In this document: piece after piece, positions 53,773 to 62,491 of the stretch
Numbering within the stretch: position 1 is the stretch's first letter
Layout: every line of letters starts with the position of its first letter
DNA from: Methanomicrobiaceae archaeon
Lineage (GTDB): Archaea > Halobacteriota > Methanomicrobia > Methanomicrobiales > Methanomicrobiaceae
Length of the DNA: 64,000 bases
Reading direction: 5' to 3'
Assembly (NCBI GenBank): GCA_029762625.1
Contig: JARVGI010000009.1
Coordinates: forward strand, 1-64,000
Position numbers and translations under genes: made by a program
Notes under the pieces: model-generated
Database searches by the model: none
What the model saw: the letters and a program-made list of their open reading frames with translations, nothing else
Told to the model about the DNA's origin: nothing

Positions 53773-54927
53773 TTAGTTTGTATAGGGTGCTTTCCCGAGC
53801 TTGGGCTCAAATAACAGATCCCCTTCTGTGCGAATCGCATGGGAGAACAGGGCGAGCGGGATCTCCATCGGGCAGAGTTCCTCGCACTGTCCGCAGTTCA
53901 CGCAGGTGTCAGAGATATGGGCGAACCGACGCAGGTGGAACATCGGGTCGACCGGGAGTCCTCCACGCCGGATCATGCGTGAATCCTTCTGGAACTGCTC
54001 GGGGTCGGTGAAGCAGACCGGGCACTGGTCGATGCAGGAATAGCATTTGACACAGCGACCCGTTTCGCGTTCGATGGTACCCCAGAGATCCTCGTTCAGG
54101 GCCGAAAAGTCGCGGTCACGCCATTTCTGCCCGAGTTTCTTCATGGCCCCCTCGACCTTCCCCCGTATCTCGATCCCTTTCGGGTTTGCGGGTTCGGTGG
54201 CGATGGCGCCGGCTGCCATGGCTTTCGCCATAAGGTCGGATCCTTTGTCGCTGCATACCTCGACGAAGGTTGCTCTGCCGGCCTTGTCCCCGATCACGCC
54301 CCAATTTCCGCAGGCGAGATCGGCTTCCCGCGGGACCTTGTACAGGCACCTGCGGCAGTTGGACCGGCGGCCGTAATCTTCTTCTTCGAGGTCGTCGATT
54401 GAAATACCCTTGTGCTCACCGTCCTTGGTGATGACGATGAACTGGCCTTTGTCGATCTCCTCCTTGACCACGTCATCGGGGTTGATCCCGAACTTCTCCT
54501 TGATCATCTTCCGGGCCGTCACAGGGCTGACCGTACCGCCGCAGTTAAGACCGATCAGCAGGATATTGTCAAGATTGACCGCATCTCGCCTCGCGAGCTC
54601 GATCAGTCCCATCAGATCACAGCCCTTGACCGCCATGGCGATCTTCTTGTCCTTCATATCCTCAAGATACGTCGCGACCAGCTTGGAGAGGAGCAGGGTT
54701 CCGGTGTGGAGGGATCCTGCGGTCTTGTTGAGTTCTTCCGGATCGGTGATTACGACCGGGACTGCATCATAGAGATCCACCCCTTTCTTCACGGCGAGGA
54801 CCCCGTCCACCATTTTGTTCTCGAGAGCGAAGTGGAGGAGACCGGTCACCGCTCCCCCGCATTCCGCAGACTTCGCAATGTCTGCGTTGTTGGTCCAGGT
54901 GTAGAGCATATCGCCTTTTGCCACCAT
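53773..54927 (-). CDS. fdhB: F420-dependent formate dehydrogenase, beta subunit
   Basis: A 384-residue subunit of the FrhB/FdhB family that carries FAD and reduces coenzyme F420 with electrons from FdhA. The N-terminal F420-hydrogenase-beta domain includes AVKGCDLMGLIELARRD and IGLNCGGTVSP. A middle cysteine region SNCRRCLY and two C-terminal [4Fe-4S] sets CVKCYSC..C and CVNCGQCEELC complete the electron path. It starts at ATG 54927, two bases after the fdhA stop. Confidence 0.96.
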   Translation of the reverse strand: MVAKGDMLYTWTNNADIAKSAECGGAVTGLLHFALENKMVDGVLAVKKGVDLYDAVPVVITDPEELNKTAGSLHTGTLLLSKLVATYLEDMKDKKIAMAVKGCDLMGLIELARRDAVNLDNILLIGLNCGGTVSPVTARKMIKEKFGINPDDVVKEEIDKGQFIVITKDGEHKGISIDDLEEEDYGRRSNCRRCLYKVPREADLACGNWGVIGDKAGRATFVEVCSDKGSDLMAKAMAAGAIATEPANPKGIEIRGKVEGAMKKLGQKWRDRDFSALNEDLWGTIERETGRCVKCYSCIDQCPVCFTDPEQFQKDSRMIRRGGLPVDPMFHLRRFAHISDTCVNCGQCEELCPMEIPLALFSHAIRTEGDLLFEPKLGKAPYTN

Positions 54928-54928
54928 T

Positions 54929-56995
54929 TCACTTCGCCCCCTCGATCTTCTCGACCGCCACCGCACAGTGCTTGAGCTCCGGCATCTTGGACATCGGGTC
55001 GAGCGCGGTGTTGGTGAGTGCGTTGGCGCCGTTGGGGAAGTGCATGGTCATCATGAGGACGCCGGGCGCCACTTCGTCGGTGACCCGGGCAACAGGCAGC
55101 GACTCTCCGCGACGGCTGCGCAGTTTGATCTTCTCCCCGTTCTTAATCCCCAGTGTGTTTGCATCCTCGGTGTTGATCTGGACGTACCCCTCGGGCACCT
55201 CGTAGTCGAGAATCTTGGACCGGCCGGTCTGGGTTCTCGTGTGATAGTGGAAGATCAACCTGCCGGTCATCAGGGTGAAGGGATACTCGGCATCGGCGAC
55301 CTCGGCCGGAGGCCGGTACTCGATCCCGAAGAAGGCTCCGAGGCCGTCCGCGGCGGCGAACTTGCCCTGGTGCAGGATAGGTGTGCCCGGATGATCTTCG
55401 GCCGGACAGGGCCAGTGCACCGATTCAGGCTTTTCCATACGTGCGTAGGAGATCCCCGCCATGGAGGGAGTGCACCGGCGCACATCGTTCCAGATATCCT
55501 CCGGCGAGTTGAAGTCAAAGCCATTCAGGCCGAGCCTCTTTGCCAGTTCGACAAAGACCTGCCAGTCCTCCTTGGCATCGCCGGGGGGCTCGACTGCTTT
55601 CCTGATACGGTTGATGCGTCGTTCACCGCTTGTGAAGCAGCCGTCCTTCTCGGCGAAACATGCGCCGGGCAGGATCACATCGGCGTACTGGGTTGTTTCG
55701 GTCGGGAAGATATCATGCACGACCAGGAAGTCCAGTTTCTCCAGCTGCCGCTTGACATGGTTCGAATTCGGGTACGAGACCGCCGGATTCAACGCAAAGA
55801 TGTACATCGCCTTGATGGGATCGCCGCACTCGTCGATCTGTTCGGTCAGGGCTGAGCCGTACCACGGGGGAAGGTCGGTGACGCCCCAGAGGCCCTCCAT
55901 TTTATGCCGTATCTCGTCGACTTCGCACTTCTGGTAGCCGGAGTACACGTTCGGGTAGGCACCCATGTCGCAGGCACCCTGCACGTTGTTCTGGCCACGG
56001 AGCGGGTTGACGCCGACACCCGGACGTCCGATGTTGCCACAGAGCATCGAGAGGTTTCCGAGCGAACGCACGTTGTCTGTACCCGTGGTCAGTTCGGTGA
56101 TGCCAAGACAGTAGATGATCACCGCATTCTTCGCCGCGGCGTACTTGCGTGCCATCTCTTTGACCGTCTCGGTCGGAACGCCGGTGATGTTCTCGACATC
56201 CGCGTACTTCTCCACGGTCTGCTTCAGGTCCTCGAAGCCCTTCGTCCGGGACTCGATGAACTCTTTGTCATGCAGGCCCTCCTTGATGATCCAGTACATC
56301 ATCGAGTTGATGAGGGCGATGTGCGTCGAAGGGTTGAACCGGACCCACTGGTCGGCAAGCCGTGCGGTCGGGCTCAGCCTCGGGTCGACGACCATAATCG
56401 GGATCCCCTTCAGCTTCGCCTGAGCGATTCTCCTGCCGGCGAGGGGGTGCGCTTCGACCGGATTCGAGCCCCAGATAAGGATAAAATCTGAGTTCAGGAC
56501 ATCCTCGAACGGATTCGTCGCGGCACCCGAACCGAACGAGAGCGAGAGTCCGGCCACTGAAGGCCCGTGGCAGATCCGTGCGCAGTTGTCGATGTTGTTT
56601 GTCTTGAACGCCACGCGGGCCAACTTCTGCATGATGTAGCATTCCTCGTTCGGCGTCCGGCACGATACCTGGAATCCCAGAGATTTCGGCCCGTACTTCT
56701 CGTAGGTCTCTTTGAATTTCGAGGCGATAAGGTCAAGTGCCTCGTCCCAGCTCGCTTCCTCGAACTTCCCGTTCTTCTTGATCAGGGGTTTTGTCAGCCG
56801 GTCAGGGCTGTGAATATGCTCCCAGCACGTTGCGCCTTTCGGACAGAGCTTTCCCTCATTGATGGGGCTCCTGTGAAAGGGTGCCACACCGACCACCTTG
56901 TCGTCATTGACCACGAGGTTCAGGCCACATCCCACCCCGCAATAGGGGCAGGTGGTGGGCACGTATTTCAGCAGAGAATTGCTTTCATTACTCAT
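54929..56995 (-). CDS. fdhA: F420-dependent formate dehydrogenase, catalytic alpha subunit
   Basis: A 688-residue molybdopterin/tungstopterin oxidoreductase that oxidises formate to CO2. The N-terminal [4Fe-4S] motif is CPYCGVGCGL with KLCPKG. The active site reads NCARICHGPSVAGL, so the metal ligand is cysteine (Sec in E. coli FdhF). The lysine and His near the active site (CHGPSVAG) are intact. Molybdopterin-binding repeats run through the C-terminus. ATG 56995 (MSNES) is preferred; 57001 is possible. With fdhB it allows growth on formate. Confidence 0.97.
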   Translation of the reverse strand: MSNESNSLLKYVPTTCPYCGVGCGLNLVVNDDKVVGVAPFHRSPINEGKLCPKGATCWEHIHSPDRLTKPLIKKNGKFEEASWDEALDLIASKFKETYEKYGPKSLGFQVSCRTPNEECYIMQKLARVAFKTNNIDNCARICHGPSVAGLSLSFGSGAATNPFEDVLNSDFILIWGSNPVEAHPLAGRRIAQAKLKGIPIMVVDPRLSPTARLADQWVRFNPSTHIALINSMMYWIIKEGLHDKEFIESRTKGFEDLKQTVEKYADVENITGVPTETVKEMARKYAAAKNAVIIYCLGITELTTGTDNVRSLGNLSMLCGNIGRPGVGVNPLRGQNNVQGACDMGAYPNVYSGYQKCEVDEIRHKMEGLWGVTDLPPWYGSALTEQIDECGDPIKAMYIFALNPAVSYPNSNHVKRQLEKLDFLVVHDIFPTETTQYADVILPGACFAEKDGCFTSGERRINRIRKAVEPPGDAKEDWQVFVELAKRLGLNGFDFNSPEDIWNDVRRCTPSMAGISYARMEKPESVHWPCPAEDHPGTPILHQGKFAAADGLGAFFGIEYRPPAEVADAEYPFTLMTGRLIFHYHTRTQTGRSKILDYEVPEGYVQINTEDANTLGIKNGEKIKLRSRRGESLPVARVTDEVAPGVLMMTMHFPNGANALTNTALDPMSKMPELKHCAVAVEKIEGAK

Positions 56996-57218
56996 ATGCA
57001 TTCACCATTTCCAGAACACCGCCATTATCAAGCGGAACTAATTAACTAACGTTAATTGTTAAAAGGTTACCATTAAATTATTTAAACATAGGGAAATGAC
57101 CGATAGTATTATAAAGTATCCCGGGGTGTTCCGGGCCGGGTACACGGGTGTATAATTCAAAAGAGTTAATTCGATAGAATTGTTAGTACATAGGTGTTAA
57201 TTGGATGAGTGTTGCCTA
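56996..57218. promoter_or_regulatory. Divergent promoter region between fdhA and fmdE
   Basis: This AT-rich 223-base region has a minus-strand TATA-like TTTAAATAATTTAA at 57074-57090 for fdhA and a plus-strand TATAATTC at 57150-57157 for fmdE. GTTAATT occurs three times (57051, 57165, 57196), and the first is part of an imperfect inverted repeat with TAACGTTA at its core (57037-57064). These are good operator candidates controlling formate genes and the FmdE block together. Confidence 0.55.
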
Positions 57219-57854
57219 ATGATGACCGCAGAGAACGATTTATCAGCAATCATGGATTCACATTCTATCTCTCCAGTGATGAAAGGGCATTTTGACCGCT
57301 GCATCGACTTCCATACCTATCCGGCACCGGGCCTCCTTATCGGCGTATTCATGGTAGATTATGCGCTTGAGCTGCTCGGTGCTACGCCAGGGGAAAAACT
57401 CTACGCGGTGGCCGAGACATACAAGTGTGCGCCCGACCCGCTCCAGGTCATCCTGAACTGCACCTCCGGGAACCACCGTCTCCGCATCATCCCGATAGGG
57501 AAATTCGCAATCACGCTCAATCGACCGTCCACAGAGGCCCACACCGACGGATTCCGGGTTTTTGTGGATGCCGACAAGATAGGCCGGTACCCGGTCCTCG
57601 CGGCATGGTTCAGAAACGAGCCTACCTTCAAAAAGCAGTCCATGGAACAACAACTGCTCGACGAAATTTTCACTGCGAAGCGGGATATCCTCTCCGCCGA
57701 GAAAGTCCGCGTCGAGGTCACACCAAAGCAGAAATGGCAATCCGCGAAGTGCCCGATCTGTGGCGAGACGGTTCCCGGGGATATGCTCGAGGATGGCGTC
57801 TGCAGGGGATGCGGATCAATGACCTATTATCAGGCGGTTGAGGCGGTCGATTAA
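57219..57854 (+). CDS. fmdE: FmdE-family protein
   Basis: A 211-residue member of the FmdE family, whose founder is encoded with molybdenum formylmethanofuran dehydrogenase in methanogens. Signatures: HTYPAPGLLIGVFMVDYALELL, KCAPDPLQVILNCTSGNHRLRII and GKFAITL. A C-terminal zinc ribbon CPIC...CRGC ends the chain. The molecular role is not settled; it is thought to help assembly or regulate Mo/W enzymes. The adjacent start codons ATG 57219/57222 are both possible. The next gene begins within 40 bases and encodes a second FmdE-like domain. Confidence 0.9.
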   Translation: MMTAENDLSAIMDSHSISPVMKGHFDRCIDFHTYPAPGLLIGVFMVDYALELLGATPGEKLYAVAETYKCAPDPLQVILNCTSGNHRLRIIPIGKFAITLNRPSTEAHTDGFRVFVDADKIGRYPVLAAWFRNEPTFKKQSMEQQLLDEIFTAKRDILSAEKVRVEVTPKQKWQSAKCPICGETVPGDMLEDGVCRGCGSMTYYQAVEAVD

Positions 57855-57891
57855 TCAGATAATCGCCCTCAGGTTCGGGGAGCGGCGAGAG

Positions 57892-58716
57892 ATGGACTCT
57901 TTACAACTTGTTCCAGTGGGGGTGATTCACTCCCCGATCTGGTCACGAAAAGAGATGCCGGCGCTCGGCGTGGACGGTGCGATCGAAATTTTCCCGTCCT
58001 TTGCTGAAGCCCTGAAAGGCATCGAAAATCACTCTCATCTTCTTGTGATCGGCTGGATGCATGCCGCGGACCGCAGCGTCCGCAGGGCTGTTCCCAGAAA
58101 AATATCTCCCGACCTTCCCGAGAAAGGAGTGTTTGCCCTCAGGTCACCTGCCCGGCCAAACCCAATCTCCGTAACCGTGGTAGAGCTGCGCGAAGTGAAC
58201 GAGGATCGAATGCTCGAGGTATCCTTTCTCGATCTCATCGAAGGGACACCTGTACTCGATCTCAAGCCCTATCAGCCGGGGACCGATTGTGTATTCTCGG
58301 CAAGAAGCTTTGATCTCTCAAATAAAATTGGAAAAATTGCCCCGGAACGCTACCGGGAGGATCTCTCCCGGGCAGCAGTCGGATACCATGGTGAGTACTG
58401 CCCAGCCGTCGCGGTCGCGGTACGGATGATGATTGCCGCCACGCATTCACTCGGTGGTGATCTACGAAGACCAGAAATTATCGTTTCCCTCGGGCCTGAT
58501 CCCTGCATGAACGACGCCCTGATCGGCATAACCGGGGCACGGTTCGGAAACGGTCGGCTGATAATTCCTGACGATTGGCCCGGAACTTCGGTGTACACGA
58601 TTTCAGGACCTAAAATAACGTTGGAATTCAGTATCGTATCAATTCCCTGCGAAATGACGCAGGTGAATGCCGCACGAGATGAGGAATTATTCCTCCTCGA
58701 AGTTAAGAATAAATAA
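57892..58716 (+). CDS. TrmO-FmdE fusion protein
   Basis: A 274-residue two-domain protein. Residues 1-140 match TrmO (YaeB/TsaA), the methyltransferase making m6t6A37 in tRNA: VGVIHSPIWSR, GIENHSHLLVIGWMH and LRSPARPNPISVTVVEL. Residues about 164-255 look like FmdE: YHGEYCPAVAVAVRMM, then DPCMNDALIGITGARFGNGRLI, the same order as in the FmdE encoded just before. ATG 57892 has a GAGCGGCGAGAG leader. The context (FmdE, MoeA, FdhBA) suggests a role in Mo/W cofactor or enzyme regulation. Confidence 0.88.
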   Translation: MDSLQLVPVGVIHSPIWSRKEMPALGVDGAIEIFPSFAEALKGIENHSHLLVIGWMHAADRSVRRAVPRKISPDLPEKGVFALRSPARPNPISVTVVELREVNEDRMLEVSFLDLIEGTPVLDLKPYQPGTDCVFSARSFDLSNKIGKIAPERYREDLSRAAVGYHGEYCPAVAVAVRMMIAATHSLGGDLRRPEIIVSLGPDPCMNDALIGITGARFGNGRLIIPDDWPGTSVYTISGPKITLEFSIVSIPCEMTQVNAARDEELFLLEVKNK

Positions 58717-58819
58717 TTGATAATCTAAATTTGTCAATGGATGGTGGCAGAACTCTCCGGGCGAATTGCCGGCCCACACTTCCTGCAGGAGAACCACACG
58801 ACGTTAAAGGTTTGATTGA

Positions 58820-60736
58820 ATGAAGAAACAATACCTTTCATTGCGTAATCAGGGCGATGCTCTGGCCTTGATGAAGAACGCCTTTCCGCCTCCGGGGAGA
58901 TCCATCACCATCCCCCTTCTCGAATCGGAAGGCAGGGTAGTCGCGGATCCGATATATGCCCCCTATGCAGTGCCGGATGCGACAATTGCCGAAACAGACG
59001 GCATCGCGGTAAAGAGCAGCAACACCGCAGGTGCAGGAGAACAGCGCCCGGTGGTGCTCTCAGATTTTGTCAGGGTTGATACCGGGGATGTGATCCCACC
59101 GGAATACGATGCCGTAATCTCCTTCGAAGAGATCCAGCCCAAAGAAACGTTCTGTATTGCGCGAAAAGCTGCCCGTCTGGGCCAGGGTATCCGCTCTGTC
59201 GGACAGGACATTCGGAGAGGGGATCTGATCATTCCAAGAGGCCACCAGATCCGGTCTTCCGACATCAGTGCCCTCGCCTCTTATGGGTATGACCGGGTAC
59301 CTGTCAGAGCGGTCCGTGTCGGTATTATTCCCGTTGGCAACGAACTCGTCCCCATCGGGACCCTGCCGGAACCGGGCCAATTTGTCGAGAGCAACAGTGT
59401 CTTTGCCGCCTCATTCCTCTCCCGCCTGGGTGCACTCTGGACGAGGTATGCGATCGTGCCCGATGACCCTCTGGAAATAGAAAACTCGCTTGAAAAGGCG
59501 ATTTCCGAAAATGATCTTGTTCTCATCTCTTCAGGAACTTCGACGGGGAGGTACGATTACACCGCCGAATCAATCACCCGACTGGGCATGCTCCTCTTTC
59601 ACGGGATTGCCATGCTGCCCGGAAAACCCGCGATGGCAGGCGAGGTCGGAGGAAAGCCGGTAATAGGTTTACCGGGATATCCTGTCGGTTCGCAGACAGT
59701 GCTCCGTGAACTGGTCGCGCCACTCCTGATCTACTGGGGACTTGCTCCGGTGCCTGAATGGATTATCCCGGGAAGGCTCGCAAAAAATATGCCTTCCGAA
59801 CTTGGCTTTGACGAATATATTCCGGTATCGGTGGGTTCTGTCAATGGCTGTGCATGGGCATTTCCTCATCCGCGGGGTTCAGGTCTCCAGATGAATCTGG
59901 TCCGGGCCAACGGATATCTCCACATCCCCCCTCATTCAGAGGGATGGGAAGCCGGAGCGTGGGCTCACATTCATTGCACCTCTCTGCCACACCTGATTGA
60001 ACGGACACTGCTCTGTGTCGGGGCAAAAACCCCGGGAATTGCCCTTCTTGCGAATACTCTGGCCGACAATGCTATCAGTATGCACACATTTGCCGTCATG
60101 CCTGCCCGGGCGCTTCTCTATCTGCAAAATAACTCCTGCAATATTGTAACCCTGAGCACCCCTCAGATCAATCTCCTGCCTGAAATGAATCAGGGTCTCA
60201 GGAACCTGCCTTCGGTCAGCATTCATATCGGCCAGATGCAGATCGGCATCGTTTCGCGTGACGGGATCCGTATCGAAGATCTTGCCAACACCAGTCTGAT
60301 AAATGCGCCGAGGGGATCGACGGGAAGGATGCTCCTCGACAAATTCCTCTCAGCAGGAGATCTCCGTCCGGATCAGATCCGTGGTGATTTCCGCAACATG
60401 AAAAAGACCGAACACGCGGTGGTCGCTGCGGTCGCGAATGGCATTGCCGATGCAGGAATTTGCTCATTCGCGCTAGCTGCTGATTCAGGGTTATCCTTCA
60501 CACCGGTCACGCTTGAGTCGCATGATATCCTGATCCGGAGGGAATCACTCGACGATGAGAGGGTGCGTACCCTCATGCACGTGATGCAATCTCCGGAATT
60601 CACCCACATGCTGCAGACAAAAGGCAGGTATGTCACGACCCGTACAGGCCAGATCAAAGACTTTCTCCACGAACCGATCGGGGACACGTTCTCAGGTGAG
60701 AAGAAGATATGGACCTCTGAAACCGAAGAGAGCTGA
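58820..60736 (+). CDS. moeA: MoeA-type molybdenum insertase fused to a periplasmic-binding-like domain
   Basis: A 638-residue protein. Residues about 1-400 match MoeA, which inserts molybdate into molybdopterin: VADPIYAPYAVPDAT, ISSGTSTGRYDYTAESI, HGIAMLPGKPAMAGEV and GLPGYPVGSQTVLRE. Residues about 410-638 form a type 2 periplasmic-binding (LysR-substrate-like) fold (TLSTPQINLLPEM, LINAPRGSTGRMLLD, GIADAGICSFALAADSGL). The MoeA-PBP fusion is common in archaea and may sense molybdate or tungstate. It is downstream of the TrmO-FmdE fusion by about 100 bases. Confidence 0.93.
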   Translation: MKKQYLSLRNQGDALALMKNAFPPPGRSITIPLLESEGRVVADPIYAPYAVPDATIAETDGIAVKSSNTAGAGEQRPVVLSDFVRVDTGDVIPPEYDAVISFEEIQPKETFCIARKAARLGQGIRSVGQDIRRGDLIIPRGHQIRSSDISALASYGYDRVPVRAVRVGIIPVGNELVPIGTLPEPGQFVESNSVFAASFLSRLGALWTRYAIVPDDPLEIENSLEKAISENDLVLISSGTSTGRYDYTAESITRLGMLLFHGIAMLPGKPAMAGEVGGKPVIGLPGYPVGSQTVLRELVAPLLIYWGLAPVPEWIIPGRLAKNMPSELGFDEYIPVSVGSVNGCAWAFPHPRGSGLQMNLVRANGYLHIPPHSEGWEAGAWAHIHCTSLPHLIERTLLCVGAKTPGIALLANTLADNAISMHTFAVMPARALLYLQNNSCNIVTLSTPQINLLPEMNQGLRNLPSVSIHIGQMQIGIVSRDGIRIEDLANTSLINAPRGSTGRMLLDKFLSAGDLRPDQIRGDFRNMKKTEHAVVAAVANGIADAGICSFALAADSGLSFTPVTLESHDILIRRESLDDERVRTLMHVMQSPEFTHMLQTKGRYVTTRTGQIKDFLHEPIGDTFSGEKKIWTSETEES

Positions 60737-60833
60737 CCACGAAGAGGCCCCCCCCTGCGCCCTCTCTCACAACCAACACCATTTTATATCGCCCCGCCTA
60801 ATTCAAGATCCGTATTACTAGGAGTGCTAGAAA

Positions 60834-61139
60834 ATGCCAGAATTTGCTTCACCGTTTTCCGGTTTGGCGGCAGACAGGAAACTGACCAACGCGGAGCTCG
60901 TCCGGGCCATCCGCTACATGATTGCAGCAGAGTACGAGGCGATACAGCTCTACGTGCAGCTTGCCGAGTCCATCGATAATAATCTGGCGAAGGAAGTGCT
61001 GCTCGACATCGCAGACGAAGAAAAGGTTCACGCCGGCGAATTCCTCAGGCTCCTCAAGGAGCTTGCCCCCGACGAGGAGGGATTCTACGAGGAAGGCTAC
61101 GAGGAAGTCGAGGAAGAGATCGCAAAGATCAAAGGCTGA
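60834..61139 (+). CDS. Ferritin-like diiron protein
   Basis: A 101-residue protein with two long helices carrying a ferritin-like metal site: Glu33 in AAEYEAIQLY and the ExxH motif at Glu63-His66 in DIADEEKVHAGEFL. The C-terminus is strongly acidic. It matches the short encapsulated-ferritin-like/demethoxyubiquinone-hydroxylase-annotated family of methanogens, likely a dimer or decamer for iron or oxygen handling. No encapsulin shell gene is visible in the window. It follows moeA on the same strand with a TATA-poor gap. Confidence 0.85.
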   Translation: MPEFASPFSGLAADRKLTNAELVRAIRYMIAAEYEAIQLYVQLAESIDNNLAKEVLLDIADEEKVHAGEFLRLLKELAPDEEGFYEEGYEEVEEEIAKIKG

Positions 61140-61309
61140 AATTTCATCCAATCTCTTTTTCTCACGCACCATGCATCATCCTGTGCATTGCCGACGCTCC
61201 CCACACCAGCAGGCGCCTCATCGGCTAAAGAATGGGTAATCGTTCCGGATTTACCGTTTGTTCGGTACGCGGGTCATCGCATATTATCGTCCCGGTTTTC
61301 AAACATTCC

Positions 61310-62436
61310 TGCAGATTATCGTCCACTTCCACCTCGTTGTCACGGACCAATGCACCCTCTGCTGCTCCTATTGCAGGGGACGGATATTCGATTACCCCGA
61401 GCCGGAGAGCATCCCCACCGGGATCGCCGTCGATACCGATCTTCCCGTCGATCTCGACACTCTGTACGCCTTCCTCGCAAAGGATTAGGACGCCACCCTC
61501 ACATTCTGCGGCGGCGAACCCTTAATGCGAAGCGACCTCGTCGCCGAAATCGCCCTCAACGCGCCGGTGAAGGCATTCGGCATCCACACCAACGGCACCC
61601 TCCTGCACACCCTCGACCATGAAGTGAACGATCGCCTCTCCACCATCCTCGTCTCCATCGACGGGCAAGAGGAGCACACCGACCGGCAGCGGGGTGCGAG
61701 GACGTAAGCGCGGGTCACGGGTAATCTCAGAAAGATCAGGGATGATGGGTATTCAGGCGAGATTATCGCCAGGATGACGTTGACCGAGGCCACCGGTATC
61801 GCCGGTGCCGTGCGCTATCTCGCCGACAACGAGCAGTTCCCGTTTGCCTCGATCTACTGGCAGATGGATGCGAACTTCTGGTATGACTACCATCAGCGGG
61901 ATTTCGGGCGGTGGCTGATAGAGTACTACAACCCTGGGTATCACCCTCCTTGCGGCAGACTGGGTCGGGGCGATGCGGACTGAAGGCAGGGTGGTGCGCC
62001 TGTACCCCTTCCTCGACACCATGCAGGACATGCTCCTCGGGCGCCCCAGCCTCCTCCGCTGTGGCTGCGGCCATTCGGATTACAGCATCATGACCGACGG
62101 AATGTATCCTACCCTGCCCCATTATGGCAGGTATGAAGGACTGCTGCGTCGGCCACATCGCCACCGCGCACCCCCTCCACCTCCCCCGCGTCGATGTCGA
62201 TGCCTCCCTGCCCCGGCTGCGTGCTTCGGGATTTCTGCGGCGGCAGGTGCCTGTATGCCAGCATCACGAAACCCTGGCCGGAAGAGAGGAGAGACCAGGT
62301 CTGCAGCAGCGTCGCGCACCTCCACCGGCCAATGAAGGACGCCGTTCCGGAGGTGCGGCGTCTCATCAGGTGCAACGCCATTTCCCTTCAGGACTTCGAC
62401 CACGAAAAATTCAACAGCTGCGAGATCATTCCCTGA
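61310..62436 (+). pseudogene. Decayed radical SAM protein (AF1577-type peptide-modifying family)
   Basis: The remains of a radical SAM gene are recognisable across three frames. VVTDQCTLCCSYCRG carries the cluster cysteines, TLTFCGGEPLM the GGEP motif, then NEQFPFASIYWQMDANFWYDY, RTEGRVVRLYPFLDTM, CPIMAGMKDCC, and finally CPGC..DFCGGRCLYASI with the auxiliary cluster cysteines. Lesions: TAG at 61486-61488 and TAA near 61705 in the first frame, then frameshifts near 61938, 62108 and 62195. A proper start codon is not found upstream of the first motif. The ancestor was probably a peptide-modifying enzyme of the AF1577 type. Confidence 0.85.
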
Positions 62437-62491
62437 GTGTTCACCGCCGGAACCCGTGCGAAAAGACCCTCATCCCGGCGAACACCATGAC

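Noticed and set aside
56570-56600. Selenocysteine at the FdhA active site.
   Set aside because: The codon at the metal-ligand position encodes cysteine (NCARICHGPSVAGL); no TGA is present there.
61486-61488. The in-frame TAG in the radical SAM gene could be read as pyrrolysine.
   Set aside because: A second in-frame TAA and three frameshifts follow in the same gene, and the expected residue is not at a known pyrrolysine site. Decay explains it better.
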